Source: Rhizobiales bacterium GAS188 (GTDB lineage Bacteria; Pseudomonadota; Alphaproteobacteria; Rhizobiales; Beijerinckiaceae). From it: a stretch of DNA of 64,000 nt. The stretch lies in the NCBI GenBank assembly GCA_900104855.1, contig FNSS01000003.1:272534-336533 (forward strand), written 5' to 3'. A model generated the notes under the pieces. That model was not told the origin of the DNA. It saw only the letters and a list, made by a program, of their open reading frames with translations, and did no database searches. The position numbers were made by a program, and so were the translations under genes. Shown here piece after piece: positions 8,368 to 16,899 of this stretch (positions are counted from its first letter, which is position 1; every line of letters begins with the position of its first letter).

Positions 8368-10007
8368 ATGAGGGCCGAAATGACCTTGTCGAAAACGTCC
8401 CTCGTCGACCTTGACGCTATCGAGCGAGAATTGCGCTCGGTCGTGGTCTCCTCCCTTCGCGAGAGAAGTGACGATGATAGGCTTGCGGAGCTCGCCAGGA
8501 TGGTTGGTCGAGACCCATCGCCGCGGGCTGATGTTCGCAAGCAAGGATTCCAGCCTGCGCCGCAAGCCACCTCTCATCGAATAGTTTCGCATCAGGGGTC
8601 CGTGGCGGAGTTGCGGCCTCGATTGCAAAGCGTAGCTCGCGCGGACTCCGATCTCGAGGTTTCGATCAAGGAGGCTGTCCGGTTAGACTATTCCCGCCTC
8701 ACAGAAAAGGACAGCAAGAAAACGGCCTTCGGCCGGAACGAGCCTGAGGCGGAACGGCGGCCCCTCTCCGATCCCGAAGGCTCGGGTGAGCAAACCCGCG
8801 GGGATGACGCCGCATTAGCGGAAGATGGCGACGCTGCTTGGCTCGACGCGGTCGAAGAAGTTCCGATCATGTCGGACGCAGTAGCGGTGCTGAACGCCTC
8901 CGCGAGGCGAAGCGCCATGCTGACGCTTGCCCTGGCGCTCACCCTGTCATTGATGCTGGCAACCGTCGGTGTCGGGCCGTGGTCTTCATGCGGGGCGGCA
9001 CGATGAATTCGATTGCCGACAGTCCCACGGCCAAGGCCTCTGACACGCTCGCCAAGCTGCAGCCAGTGAAAGCGGCGAGCGATGATCAGGCGGCGCCCCA
9101 ACCCTCGCCCGGCTCTGCTGCTATTGCCGGGGCGAAGGCCCGCGAGCCCCTGGATCCCGCCGGCTTGCAGTCTTCCGCCACCGTCCGGCCTGGCGCAGAC
9201 AGCGCGTATTCGCCCGCCTCGACGAAATCCCTGGCGGCGGGTAGCATTGCGCCTGCTGCGCCCATGCCGAATGCGTCGCTCCAACCGCTTGAGCTGGCCA
9301 GCCGAAACCCGATCTTCGGCACACCGCATCGCGTCTCGACCGTGTCGATTAAAGCGGACGGATCGATCGCGTCGGACCACAAGACGAAGGCTAATGCTCC
9401 GACGCCAGCAGCCAGCGTGGCAGTCTCAGCGGCAGATCCGGCCTCAGCGAATGCCTCGTCAGCCAATGTCTCGTCGACTGCCGCAAGCGTCGCGCCATCG
9501 GTGAAGAGGCGCTTCAGCACGGAGCGCGCAAAGCCCACCCCGGCGGTTGCTGCGGACGCCCCACAGAGCAAGAAAACACCAAAGCCGCTCACGAGCTCGG
9601 CGACAGCCGAGAGTGATCAGCAACCGCAGCCCTCTGCGCCTCCTCCGGCGCCGGCACCGATAGCGGCCGTCGCGAGCGTCTTGCGAGCGGTCTTTCAAGG
9701 CAGCCATGCGCCGAGTGCGCAGCCTGAGGTGACGACCGCCGACGCTCGGACCAATGCTGCGGCGGTCGATTCCGTGTCGCTCAAGCTCGCCTCGAGTCTC
9801 TCGGAGCGTGATGCGCGCGCCACCTTGCTGCGGCTGCAGCAGCATTTCCCGGGCATGCTTGCCGACGCTTCGGTCCGTAGGGAGGATACAGGCAGCAGGG
9901 ACGTGCTCTATCGCGTGGGGGTTGGGCCGCTGTCGCGGGAAGCCGCCGACAAGATCTGCTCACAGCTCAAGGCAGGCGGAGCACGCTGCGCCATGTCGAG
10001 CCGCTGA
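8368..10007 (+). pseudogene. SPOR-domain envelope protein, split by a frameshift after its membrane helix
   Basis: Rhizobial SPOR proteins have a cytoplasmic N-terminus (VDLDAIERELRS ... DDRLAELARMVGRDPS), one membrane helix, a long Ala/Pro/Ser-rich periplasmic linker and a C-terminal SPOR domain that binds denuded septal peptidoglycan. All parts are here. However, the helix (SAMLTLALALTLSLMLATVG) is in one frame, which stops at 9004-9006, while the linker and SPOR domain (LKLASSLSERDARATLLRLQ ... YRVGVGPLS) are in another, joining near 8970. The first frame stops inside an ATGA overlap with an ATG at 9003 in the second frame. Two coupled polypeptides are therefore conceivable, although the second would lack the membrane anchor. 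Start codons at 8368 and 8380 are both possible. Confidence 0.6.
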
Positions 10008-10390
10008 CAGCGTTCTTCCCCAAACGCCAGCACTCGAAGTGGGCGACACTGCCTCTCATCACTGGTACGCCACTTGTTTCGTGGCCTTCGCCGCTGCCGC
10101 AGGGTCCAGCGCCAGGTTTGTCTGGGGTTATGAAGCAGGCGGCATAGCTCAATCCGACGGGCCAAGCGAAAACAGACTCGTCAGCGCCACAGGAAGGTCC
10201 AGGCGGCAAGGAGCGGGTTACCGCCGGCCCCTGCGGGATCGTCCCAAAAATCCATGCACCTCGCGGTCAGCACGATGACGGTCGAGAGCACCTTGCTGAC
10301 GTATTGCTGACGTATTCGCCGGCTCTTTTGTGGAGCGCGGTGATTGTGCGGTGCACCATCGGCTTATGTTTCCAAGCCTGGAGCGACGGT
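10008..10390. other. Upstream region of the membrane cyclase
   Basis: This holds no gene. The one notable structure is a perfect tandem duplication of an 11-mer (TTGCTGACGTA) at 10293-10314. The cyclase frame is open from 10304, but the part before 10391 does not look like family sequence. Confidence 0.4.
10293..10314 (+). repeat. 11-bp tandem duplication
   Basis: TTGCTGACGTA occurs twice head to tail (10293-10303 and 10304-10314), about 80 bp before the likely cyclase start. It could be a simple slippage duplication or a pair of binding sites. ACGT cores are common in regulator sites, but nothing else supports this. Confidence 0.5.
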
Positions 10391-11767
10391 ATGGATCGAG
10401 GGCGCATGGACGCGCGAACGACAGCGCTGTTCGCCGGCGCGGAGAGGAGCGCCGAACGCGTCGTCGGCCAGCTTCGAATGGCAGCGGCGCTGAGCTTGGG
10501 TGCGGTCTTCGCCATTACGGTGGTCGCGCACGCCCAGCGCGACGACGCCGTCCTCTCCGTGCAGATCGCCGCCGCCGCCACGACCCTCGTCGCCTATCTC
10601 GGGCTCGGTGCGCTCTCCTATCACGTCGCCGTCCCGCACCGGTTTCGGTCGTGGATGCCTTGGGCCTTCGTGACCGGCGATGCCGGTTTCCTGCTCATCA
10701 ATGTTGGGCTGAAAGTATTCATGACTGGAATTGGCGGCGACGATCTCGCCAGTTTTCCGGAGCTCTGGTTTGCGCCGCTCGTCCTCGCCTTCGGCGCGCT
10801 GCAATACAACCCGGCGCGGCTCGCCTATGCCACGGCACTGCTGGCGGGCGGCCTGGTTGCCATCGCCGCCGTCGGTTCCCCATTCGACGCGCTTACAGAC
10901 ACCCCGCCCGCTGCCATCGGTCGCTTCTTCGACGCGCCGCCCAACATCATGCGGCTCGCGATGCTCGCCGCTGCTGGTGCGATCCTCGTCGCCGCGGCGG
11001 CGCGAATGCGGTCTTTGCTGCAACGTGCAATCGACGAAACGCGCCGTCGCGCGAACCTCACCCGTTATCTTCCCGCCGAAATCGCCGATCAACTGGCCGA
11101 GAGCGGCCTAGCGGCGTTGCGCGAGGGGCGCCGCCAAGCGGTCGCAGTGATGTTCGTCGATATCCGCGGCTTCACCCGGCGCGCGGAGACAATGGACCCG
11201 GCCGCGACGGGCCGCCTTCTTGCCGATTTCCGCCGTTTCGTGGTCGCGACCGCAACGCGTCATGAGGGTATTGTCGACAAGTTCATTGGCGATTCGGCGA
11301 TGCTCGTATTCGGTCTGCCGTCGCCGCGCCCGGACGACGCGCGGCGCGCGCTGAACTGCGCCCTCGCCCTGCTCGCCGGCACCCCAGGCGGTTGGGCGCG
11401 CGATCTGGAAACGGGCGGAAGCGGGGCGATCGAGATCGGCATCGGCTTGCACGCCGGCGACGCGTTTTGCGGCGCGGTCGGCGACGAGGCGCGCCTCGAG
11501 TTTTCGGTTCTAGGGGACACCGTCAACGTCGCAGCGAGGCTTGAGCAAGAGACGAAGACGGTTGGGCTGCGGCTCGTCGTCTCCCGCAACTTCCTTGCTA
11601 CAGCCGGGGAGACGGCGGATGGCCGGGAGTGGCAGCCGCTCGGCTCGCGCACCTTGCGAGGGCGAGCGCGCGCCGTCGATTTGTTCGGCGCGCAGCCATT
11701 TCAGCAACGCTCGGCGAACGGAGAGGAATGTGCAGACTCGAGAACGGCGAGACGTGCGCTGGGATGA
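10391..11767 (+). CDS. Membrane-bound class III adenylate/guanylate cyclase
   Basis: This enzyme converts ATP (or GTP) to the cyclic nucleotide at the inner membrane. It has 458 aa if started at ATG 10391. Residues about 30-220 contain several hydrophobic segments (such as AAALSLGAVFAITVVAHA, WMPWAFVTGDAGFLLINVGL and LAMLAAAGAILVAAAA), making a six-helix type membrane domain. The catalytic domain follows from about residue 240. FVDIRGFTRRAE (Asp at about 257) and the later KFIGDSAMLVFG provide the metal-binding Asp residues. LGDTVNVAARLE carries the Asn-Arg transition-state pair. Unlike the decayed cyclase at 763, all key residues are intact. ATG 10406 is an alternative start. It ends convergently to mucR. 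Confidence 0.85.
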   Translation: MDRGRMDARTTALFAGAERSAERVVGQLRMAAALSLGAVFAITVVAHAQRDDAVLSVQIAAAATTLVAYLGLGALSYHVAVPHRFRSWMPWAFVTGDAGFLLINVGLKVFMTGIGGDDLASFPELWFAPLVLAFGALQYNPARLAYATALLAGGLVAIAAVGSPFDALTDTPPAAIGRFFDAPPNIMRLAMLAAAGAILVAAAARMRSLLQRAIDETRRRANLTRYLPAEIADQLAESGLAALREGRRQAVAVMFVDIRGFTRRAETMDPAATGRLLADFRRFVVATATRHEGIVDKFIGDSAMLVFGLPSPRPDDARRALNCALALLAGTPGGWARDLETGGSGAIEIGIGLHAGDAFCGAVGDEARLEFSVLGDTVNVAARLEQETKTVGLRLVVSRNFLATAGETADGREWQPLGSRTLRGRARAVDLFGAQPFQQRSANGEECADSRTARRALG

Positions 11768-11788
11768 ATGGATCCCCTTGACAATATG

Positions 11789-11821
11789 CCAAATGGCCTT
11801 GCTTTGGGCAAAGCCATTTGG
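11789..11821. terminator. Hairpin between convergent cyclase and MucR genes
   Basis: CCAAATGG (11789-11796) pairs with CCATTTGG (11814-11821), with an inner GCTTTG/CAAAGC stem. It sits in the 119-bp gap between two convergent genes, the usual place for a shared terminator. There is no T-run on either side, so factor-independent termination is doubtful. Confidence 0.35.
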
Positions 11822-11886
11822 ACCTTCGGAGCCATGGCGGGCAATCAGAAGATTGAGTGGCCTTTTTGGCCCGCAGGAATCTGGCC

Positions 11887-12390
11887 TTACTTGGCCTTCA
11901 CCGCCTTAGCCTTCTTCCGAACTGTACCTTTTGCCACCGGACCCTTCTTCACTGCCGCTTTGGTGGTCTTAGCTTGAGCGCGTAGATTTCCCAGGCCCAT
12001 GCTCTTTGCAAGCTGCGACCGTTGTGCCGCATAGGCCGGAGCAACCATCGGATAGTCGTGCTTCAGACCCCATTTCTTGCGATATTCCTCAGGCGACATG
12101 TTGAACGAGGATCGCAGATGGCGCTTGAGGCTCTTGAATTTCTTCCCGTCTTCAAGGCAGACGATGTAGTCGGGCTTGACCGAGCTCTTGATCGGCACGG
12201 CGGGTTCGCGGCTTTCTGGCTTGGCCTCTAATTTGCCGCTGACAACGGAGGCGAGCGTCTCGTGAATTTGACGGATCAGGTCTGGAAGGTCTGAACTGGC
12301 CACCTTGTTCCCTGAAACAAACGAAGAGGCAATATCGCCGGTTAGCGCTATGAGATCCATTTTCGCAGTGCCTACTTGTTGCTCGTCCAT
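11887..12390 (-). CDS. mucR: MucR/Ros-family zinc-finger transcriptional regulator
   Basis: MucR proteins are nucleoid-associated-like regulators of exopolysaccharide, motility and virulence genes in rhizobia and relatives; they bind AT-rich sites through a prokaryotic zinc finger. The family signature is clear. LIALTGDIASSFVSGN is the N-terminal oligomerisation region. YIVCLEDGKKFKSLKRHL contains the finger, and NMSPEEYRKKWGL plus HDYPMVAPAYAAQRSQLAK complete the binding domain. The C-terminus is a long Lys/Ala tail (VKKGPVAKG, KAKAVKAK), longer than in many relatives. I kept ATG 12390 because family members usually have about ten residues before the LT-DI motif; ATG 12360 is an alternative. 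Confidence 0.9.
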   Translation of the reverse strand: MDEQQVGTAKMDLIALTGDIASSFVSGNKVASSDLPDLIRQIHETLASVVSGKLEAKPESREPAVPIKSSVKPDYIVCLEDGKKFKSLKRHLRSSFNMSPEEYRKKWGLKHDYPMVAPAYAAQRSQLAKSMGLGNLRAQAKTTKAAVKKGPVAKGTVRKKAKAVKAK

Positions 12391-13310
12391 GACTTCGTTC
12401 CGTGCCTTTTTGTTAAAGGAGTTTACGCCTCATGTCTGAGTCGTGCTCAGACGTCTACCACATACAGACCCTGTTGGCGTGGATTCGACTTATCTACAGA
12501 TAATTCAGGCGCAATTGTGATTGCACGTAAAATCTTCCCCGACACGTGCAGGCAATCGGACCAATCGGCGGCTTCTTGTCTTTAATAAGAGTAATGCCTT
12601 ACGAGGCCGCTCGCTGGGGATTTCCCTCTCAACTCCTGGGCGCCGTGGCGGCCGTTGTCCTTCTTCCTGCCTTTGTCAGCGCGCCGGAGCTAGCATCATC
12701 CCAAATGCGTGGCCCGAATCCCCGGCCAAGAGCGGAGCACACGTCTTGATCTCGACCGCTGCGGCGTGGGTGACGCTGCTCTATTGTGGCCCGAATCCCC
12801 GCCAAGAGCGGACCACACAATTGATCTCGACCGCTCTGGCGTGGGTGAGTTAATCACGACTGCCGAGGAATATTCCCACGGAGATGATCATGGTTGGGGG
12901 CCGCTCGTCCTGTCGCTCTCTTACCGCGAAATCCAGCTCGTCAAATACGGGGTAGGGCGGTGAGCATTGAGCGTAATTTTCCAATGATTCAAAGCAACTT
13001 ACAGATTCGCATAATATCAATTATGGAACTTGTCTGCATATTTCCGGAAATTAGCAATCAATTCTTATAGATACACTGAATCAAGCTCACGAGCAACCAC
13101 GAACGGATCTACGACAGAGAAGAGTGAGAAGCCGACCTCGCTAATCGGGTCGCCCGCCAGGAAGCGTACGGTGGACGGAGCGGCGGTTATCCATGGAAGG
13201 CACATTTGTTGTCTCGGCCGCTCGTCCCGTGCCCTGGCTTCCTGGAGCTTCCCGCCCGGCGCGCAAAATCCCACTCGCGCACGCCGCCGCGGGCTTTCGG
13301 GCCGCCGGAG
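12391..13310. other. Gene-poor region upstream of MucR with a hairpin and a tandem repeat
   Basis: No gene is supportable over these 920 bp. At 12434-12452 there is a perfect 7-bp hairpin (GTCTGAG / CTCAGAC, 5-nt loop) in the mucR leader. At 12710-12849 there is a two-copy 77-bp tandem repeat. Around 12970-13090 the DNA is clearly more AT-rich than its surroundings. Confidence 0.4.
12710..12849 (+). repeat. Two-copy tandem repeat, period 77 bp
   Basis: The first unit starts with TGGCCCGAATCCCCG at 12710 and the second with the same bases at 12787. Both contain CCAAGAGCGGA, TTGATCTCGACCGCT and GGCGTGGGTGA in order, with a few substitutions. The second copy is cut after about 63 bp. It is non-coding as far as I can see and of unknown origin. 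Confidence 0.7.
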
Positions 13311-13442
13311 CTAGAACTTCGAGTCGAAGCCGCATCCAGCGGTCGTGCATCGAGGAGTGCCGCAGCTTACCAAACCCGTAGCTGTGAGAAGCACCAGTAC
13401 CGCCATCAAGGCAAATCGCTTGCGATTGGCATAATCGCGCAT
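13311..13442 (-). CDS. Small lipoprotein (43 aa)
   Basis: The peptide starts MRDYANRKRFALMAVLVLLT and continues ATGLVSC, a basic n-region, a hydrophobic h-region and a lipobox LVSC with the lipidated Cys at about residue 28. Only 16 residues follow (GTPRCTTAGCGFDSKF), with two further cysteines. An excellent ribosome binding site (GAGGGAGGAAGAG) precedes ATG 13442. Very short lipoproteins of this shape occur in many alphaproteobacteria; no function is assigned. It stands alone in a gene-poor stretch. Confidence 0.6.
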   Translation of the reverse strand: MRDYANRKRFALMAVLVLLTATGLVSCGTPRCTTAGCGFDSKF

Positions 13443-14276
13443 CTCTTCCTCCCTCAGCTGACATTGGCTTGTGCCCAATGGGACGGGATGGCTTCCCACC
13501 TGTCGCGCCAACGTGCCTTCACGAGCGGCGACGGATGCGCAGAGGTATGCACGTCAATGTCCATTTCACGGAGGTGGCAGCGCAACTGATATACAGCTGG
13601 TACAGACCACGATTACCCGTTGCCAGCCACTGATCCGGTTTCGGGATGGGCTTGTCCAACGCATGCGCGAATTTCCAATCGCCCGACATGGCTCCATCGG
13701 AGGCCGGTCAGGCTAGACTTTTGTTGCGCCCTTCACAATATTCGGCGCCTAGCGTCATGACTCTCCGAACCCGAACACCTAGGCTTCGCTATGCTTGGCG
13801 CATTGCGTCCCGAGGAAGTTACCCATTCAGTCCTACCTCGAAAGGGCGCGAGCCTTCGGTTGTTTCTCAGCCGGCCGTGCCTTCCATCCAGCGCGATGAC
13901 GGTTCGCCGACGAGAGCTTGGTCGTCCCGTCCAATGGCCCATCGATTGTTGATTCGATGTAGCCTTCGGAGGGCGGTCAAGAACACAATCATTTCAAAAA
14001 CTTGAGGGAATGCACGAAGCTGGTTTGACTGGCGTGAAATTTGTGGACGAGTCTGATCTCGGTCACAAATCCATACGAGCAAGGGCTCCGCAAGTCCAGG
14101 CCATCCCGGGCCTTGACCGGTGGCCTGACCGACCGAATTTGGGAATTCCGGGGCTTGACAGTGGACGGAACAACCGGCCCCATTCGCGCTTATTAAGATT
14201 TGACGCAATTGGCAAAGGGCCTCCACGACCCATCGAAGAGCGATCGCGTGAGCCGAGGGACGAGAAAGGCTGTGTC
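13443..14276. other. Long upstream region of the exported repeat-protein pair
   Basis: There is no supportable gene here. The frame of the downstream Pro-rich gene is open from 14010, but the stretch before 14277 has neither a ribosome binding site nor secretory character. The length leaves room for a regulated promoter, but I could not define a convincing -35/-10 pair. Confidence 0.4.
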
Positions 14277-15494
14277 ATGCTTCGCAAAGCGACTGCAAGA
14301 GCAATCAGGGCGCTCGCATTGTGGGCCGCGATCCTCGTGCCTTACGCGATTTTGGTTTATACATACGCTGATTTGACTCCGTATAAGCAACTGCAAGCAA
14401 CACAAGGTAAAATACTGTCCGGCGACAAGCTCCCGCAGGGCACGGCCAGCCAGGATATCCGAGCTTTGACCGAGGAGCCCGCTGCAGTCGCAGCCGATGC
14501 AGCGGCGCAGCCGGCTCCTGCATCGCCGTCGCCAGCGACGCTGCAGCCTTCGCCGATTGTGATCGCACCGCCGGCTCTGGAAGTGGTGGCCACCGCCAAA
14601 CCCAAAGCCCGCTCCGCTGGTGAGGCGCGTTCCGAGGCGCCGACCCCGATCGTGGCCGATCCAGCGGCGCAACCGGCTCCCGCATCGCCGCCGCCAGCGA
14701 CGCCACAGCCCTCGCTGATTGTCAGCGTATCACCAGCGCTGGGGGAGGCCCCCGAGGCCGCCGCGGAACCGAAAGCCCGCTCGACCGGCGAGGCAGGTTC
14801 CGACGCGCCTGCGCCGGCCGTGGCCGATGTAGCGCGGCAGACAGCTCCTGCATCGCCGGAGGCCGAAGCGACCGCGGCAGCGATGGCTCGCACAACTGGC
14901 GAGGCCAGCTCCGAGGTGCCTGCGCTGGTCGCAGCCGAGCTGGTGCCGCCAGAGGCTCCTGCGTCGCCGCCTGAGACACCACAGCCTGCGCCGATCATGA
15001 CCTTATCGCCAACACCGACCGGTTCCATTTCCAAGCGCCCTGAACCATTGTTCAGGCGTTCAGTGCCACCGTCTCGGATTGCGATCCGCACCACATCTGG
15101 AAAGGGCGGGCCGGGCCTGCATGCGCGGCTCACTCGCTTGTCGGTCATGAGGGACGCACACGACGACACCGGGGTCGGCCGGGCGATTGCTGTCGGCGCC
15201 GGCGCCGCCGGCAAGGGCGGCAGGTGGGTATCGCAGCCGGGTGGCTTTGGTTCCAATGGCAGCTCAGCGAGAGCTATCGGTGGGCTGAGCAGTTCCGGCG
15301 AGGACGGAGGCCACGGGGCCGGGAAAGGCAATCGCCCAGGCAGATCCGTCACCTCGGTGGCGAGCTTGTACGGGCGAGAGGGGGCGCAGTGGCGTCCGGC
15401 CCTCAAGCGTCGCTGCCCCTCCATATTGGAGAGTTCTGCTGAGTACGACGACGATCTTGTGTGGCTGTGCCGAGTCTCGGCCAGGTCCAACTGA
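14277..15494 (+). CDS. Secreted or membrane-anchored Pro/Ala-rich repeat protein with two-Cys C-terminal motif
   Basis: The function is unknown; the protein has 405 aa. Residues about 8-28 form one hydrophobic helix (RALALWAAILVPYAILVYTY) acting as signal anchor. Residues 60-260 are low-complexity with about four degenerate repeats of some 55 aa (QPAPASP ... KARS-GEA-S-AP ... VAD). Residues 300-370 are Gly/Ser-rich. The last 33 residues (QWRPALKRRCPSI ... EYDDDLVWLCRVSARSN) match the tail of the neighbouring Gly-rich protein almost position by position, including both Cys. GAGAAAGG precedes ATG 14277. The next gene starts 31 bp downstream, so the two are probably co-transcribed. A cell-wall-spanning or surface role is only a guess. 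Confidence 0.7.
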   Translation: MLRKATARAIRALALWAAILVPYAILVYTYADLTPYKQLQATQGKILSGDKLPQGTASQDIRALTEEPAAVAADAAAQPAPASPSPATLQPSPIVIAPPALEVVATAKPKARSAGEARSEAPTPIVADPAAQPAPASPPPATPQPSLIVSVSPALGEAPEAAAEPKARSTGEAGSDAPAPAVADVARQTAPASPEAEATAAAMARTTGEASSEVPALVAAELVPPEAPASPPETPQPAPIMTLSPTPTGSISKRPEPLFRRSVPPSRIAIRTTSGKGGPGLHARLTRLSVMRDAHDDTGVGRAIAVGAGAAGKGGRWVSQPGGFGSNGSSARAIGGLSSSGEDGGHGAGKGNRPGRSVTSVASLYGREGAQWRPALKRRCPSILESSAEYDDDLVWLCRVSARSN

Positions 15495-15525
15495 GCGTTT
15501 CACCAACATGGAAGGAGGACTTCTT

Positions 15526-16545
15526 ATGACCTCCATGAAGCGCATAAACAACATTGGGCGGACGATGGCGGCGCTTAGCGTGATCAGCGTATTGGGCGTG
15601 AGCAGCCTATTGGGCGTGAGCAACTTGGCCTTGGGCGCCGGGGTTGGCGTTGGTGGCGCTGGCGGCGGCGCGGGCGTTGGTGCAGGCGTGGGCGGCGGTG
15701 TCGGCGCAAGCGCAGGCGCCGGAGTTGGCGCAGCTGGCGTCGGCGGTAGCGCGGGTGTCGGTGCAGGCGTGGGTGGCGGCGGTGTCGGTGCCAGTGCAGG
15801 CGCCGGAGCTGGCGCGGCTGGCGTCGGCGGTAGCGCGGGTGTCGGTGCAGGCGTGGGTGGCGGCGGTGTCGGTGCCAGTGCAGGCGCCGGAGCTGGCGCG
15901 GCTGGCGTCGGCGGTAGCGCGGGTGTCGGTGCAGGCGTGGGTGGCGGCGGTGTCGGTGCCAGCGCAGGCGCCGGAGTTGGCGCAGCTGGCGTCGGCGGTG
16001 GCGCGGGTGTCGGTGCAGGCGTGGGTGGCGGCGGTGTCGGTGCCAGCGCAGGCGCCGGAGTTGGCGCAGCTGGCGTCGGCGGTGGCGCGGGTGTCGGTGC
16101 AGGCGTGGGTGGCGGCGGTGTCGGTGCCAGCGCAGGCGCCGGAGTTGGCGCAGCTGGCGTCGGCGGTAGCGCGGGTGTCGGTGCAGGGGTGGGCGGCGGC
16201 GGTGCCGGCGCCAGTGCAGGCGCAGGTGGCGTTGGCGGCGGGGCGGGCGTTGGTGCAGGACTGGGCGGCGGGAACGCGGATGGCGGTAGTAGCGCTGGCA
16301 AAGGCGCGGGCATCGGCGCAGCAGCACGCGGGGGCGGTGTCGGCGCGAGCGCGAGCGTCGCCGTGGGCCCAGCTTCTAGAGGCGGTCTCATACCCGCCGT
16401 TGTCATTCGAGAGCGGCTGAGCGGGCCGGAATCGGGGGAGTGGCGCGTGGTGCTCAAGCGCCGTTGTCCGTCTATCATGACGAATCCCGGGCAATTTGAT
16501 CGTGATCTCGTCAGCTTGTGCCGGCTCGTGGCGCGGCTGCGCTAA
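15526..16545 (+). CDS. Secreted Gly/Ala/Val tandem-repeat protein with two-Cys C-terminal motif
   Basis: The protein has 339 aa. AAGGAGGACTTCTT precedes ATG 15526. The N-terminus is a signal peptide (TMAALSVISVLGVSSLLGVS ... ALG). Residues about 40-260 contain almost only Gly, Ala, Val and Ser, built from six exact-length 28-aa units (VGASAGAGVGAAGVGGSAGV and so on) plus degenerate flanks. Then comes SSAGKGAGIGAAARGGG, and the C-terminal domain SGPESGEWRVVLKRRCPSIM ... FDRDLVSLCRLVARLR, shared with the upstream neighbour. The composition recalls structural, silk-like or glycine-rich surface proteins. The conserved tail may be a sorting, anchoring or disulphide-linking element; that is inference. 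A fragment of this gene is duplicated at 4156. Confidence 0.75.
   Translation: MTSMKRINNIGRTMAALSVISVLGVSSLLGVSNLALGAGVGVGGAGGGAGVGAGVGGGVGASAGAGVGAAGVGGSAGVGAGVGGGGVGASAGAGAGAAGVGGSAGVGAGVGGGGVGASAGAGAGAAGVGGSAGVGAGVGGGGVGASAGAGVGAAGVGGGAGVGAGVGGGGVGASAGAGVGAAGVGGGAGVGAGVGGGGVGASAGAGVGAAGVGGSAGVGAGVGGGGAGASAGAGGVGGGAGVGAGLGGGNADGGSSAGKGAGIGAAARGGGVGASASVAVGPASRGGLIPAVVIRERLSGPESGEWRVVLKRRCPSIMTNPGQFDRDLVSLCRLVARLR
15700..16203 (+). repeat. Six in-frame 84-bp tandem repeats
   Basis: Each unit is exactly 84 bp (28 codons) and begins GTCGG[T/C]GC[C/A]AG. Units 2 and 3 are nearly identical to each other and so are units 4 and 5, which points to recent unit duplication. The variation is in a few codons (GVG versus GAG, GGS versus GGG). 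A seventh, diverged unit follows from 16204. Confidence 0.95.
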
Positions 16546-16643
16546 CTAAAGGCCTGTTGTGCTTTTATGTCGGCGACGGAAGTAACGGGGCTGCGATATT
16601 TCATCGTCAAGCTCTTGTAGCACGTCGATCAGCCTGGGCGTCG
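16120..16643 (+). repeat. Copy B of the dispersed duplication shared with 4156-4721
   Basis: This contains repeat unit 6, the C-terminus of the Gly-rich gene and about 98 bp of downstream DNA (TAAAGGCCTGTTGTGCTTT ... CAGCCTGGGCGTCG). It matches 4156-4721 apart from about 44 bases present only in the other copy. Similarity stops at 16643, exactly where the SDR remnant begins. Confidence 0.9.
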
Positions 16644-16812
16644 CCACCGGCAACACCAAGGACGCTCGCGAGTCAACCGATCCCGCGCGCCGGCCTGCCC
16701 GAGGACATCGCCCGGGCGGCGCTGTATTTGGCCTCCGATGCCTCGAGCTTCGTCAACGGCATCGATCTGGTGGTCGATGGCGGTGCGCTCACCGGTGCTC
16801 GTTTCTCTGCCG
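16644..16812 (+). pseudogene. C-terminal remnant of a short-chain dehydrogenase/reductase
   Basis: The frame reads ATPRTLASQPIPRAGLPEDI, then ARAALYLASDASSFVNGIDL and VVDGGALTG. This is the canonical C-terminal part of classical SDR enzymes (the P-E-D-I-A ... LASD-S-F-NG ... VDGG block). The Rossmann Gly motif and the YxxxK active site are absent; upstream DNA belongs to the duplicated repeat segment. The 5' part was therefore lost at the junction at 16643. The frame stays open to 17000 and overlaps the end of the LacI gene on the other strand. Confidence 0.75.
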
Positions 16813-16899
16813 GTGCCGCGTCGCGGCGCGAGCTGGGCGAGGCGGTGAAGGCGGATCGAAGGTTAGCTGCCGTCTGGGAACGCTTCCTTCGCCTCACCG

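Noticed and set aside
15700..16203. CRISPR array
   Set aside because: Units are directly contiguous, coding and 84 bp long, with no spacers and no cas genes nearby.
15264..16478. A 404-codon minus-strand frame of Pro/Ala/Thr repeats opposite the Gly-rich gene
   Set aside because: It is the mirror of the 84-bp repeats, with no ribosome binding site or signal peptide. The plus frame has an excellent start, a signal peptide and a tail conserved with its neighbour.
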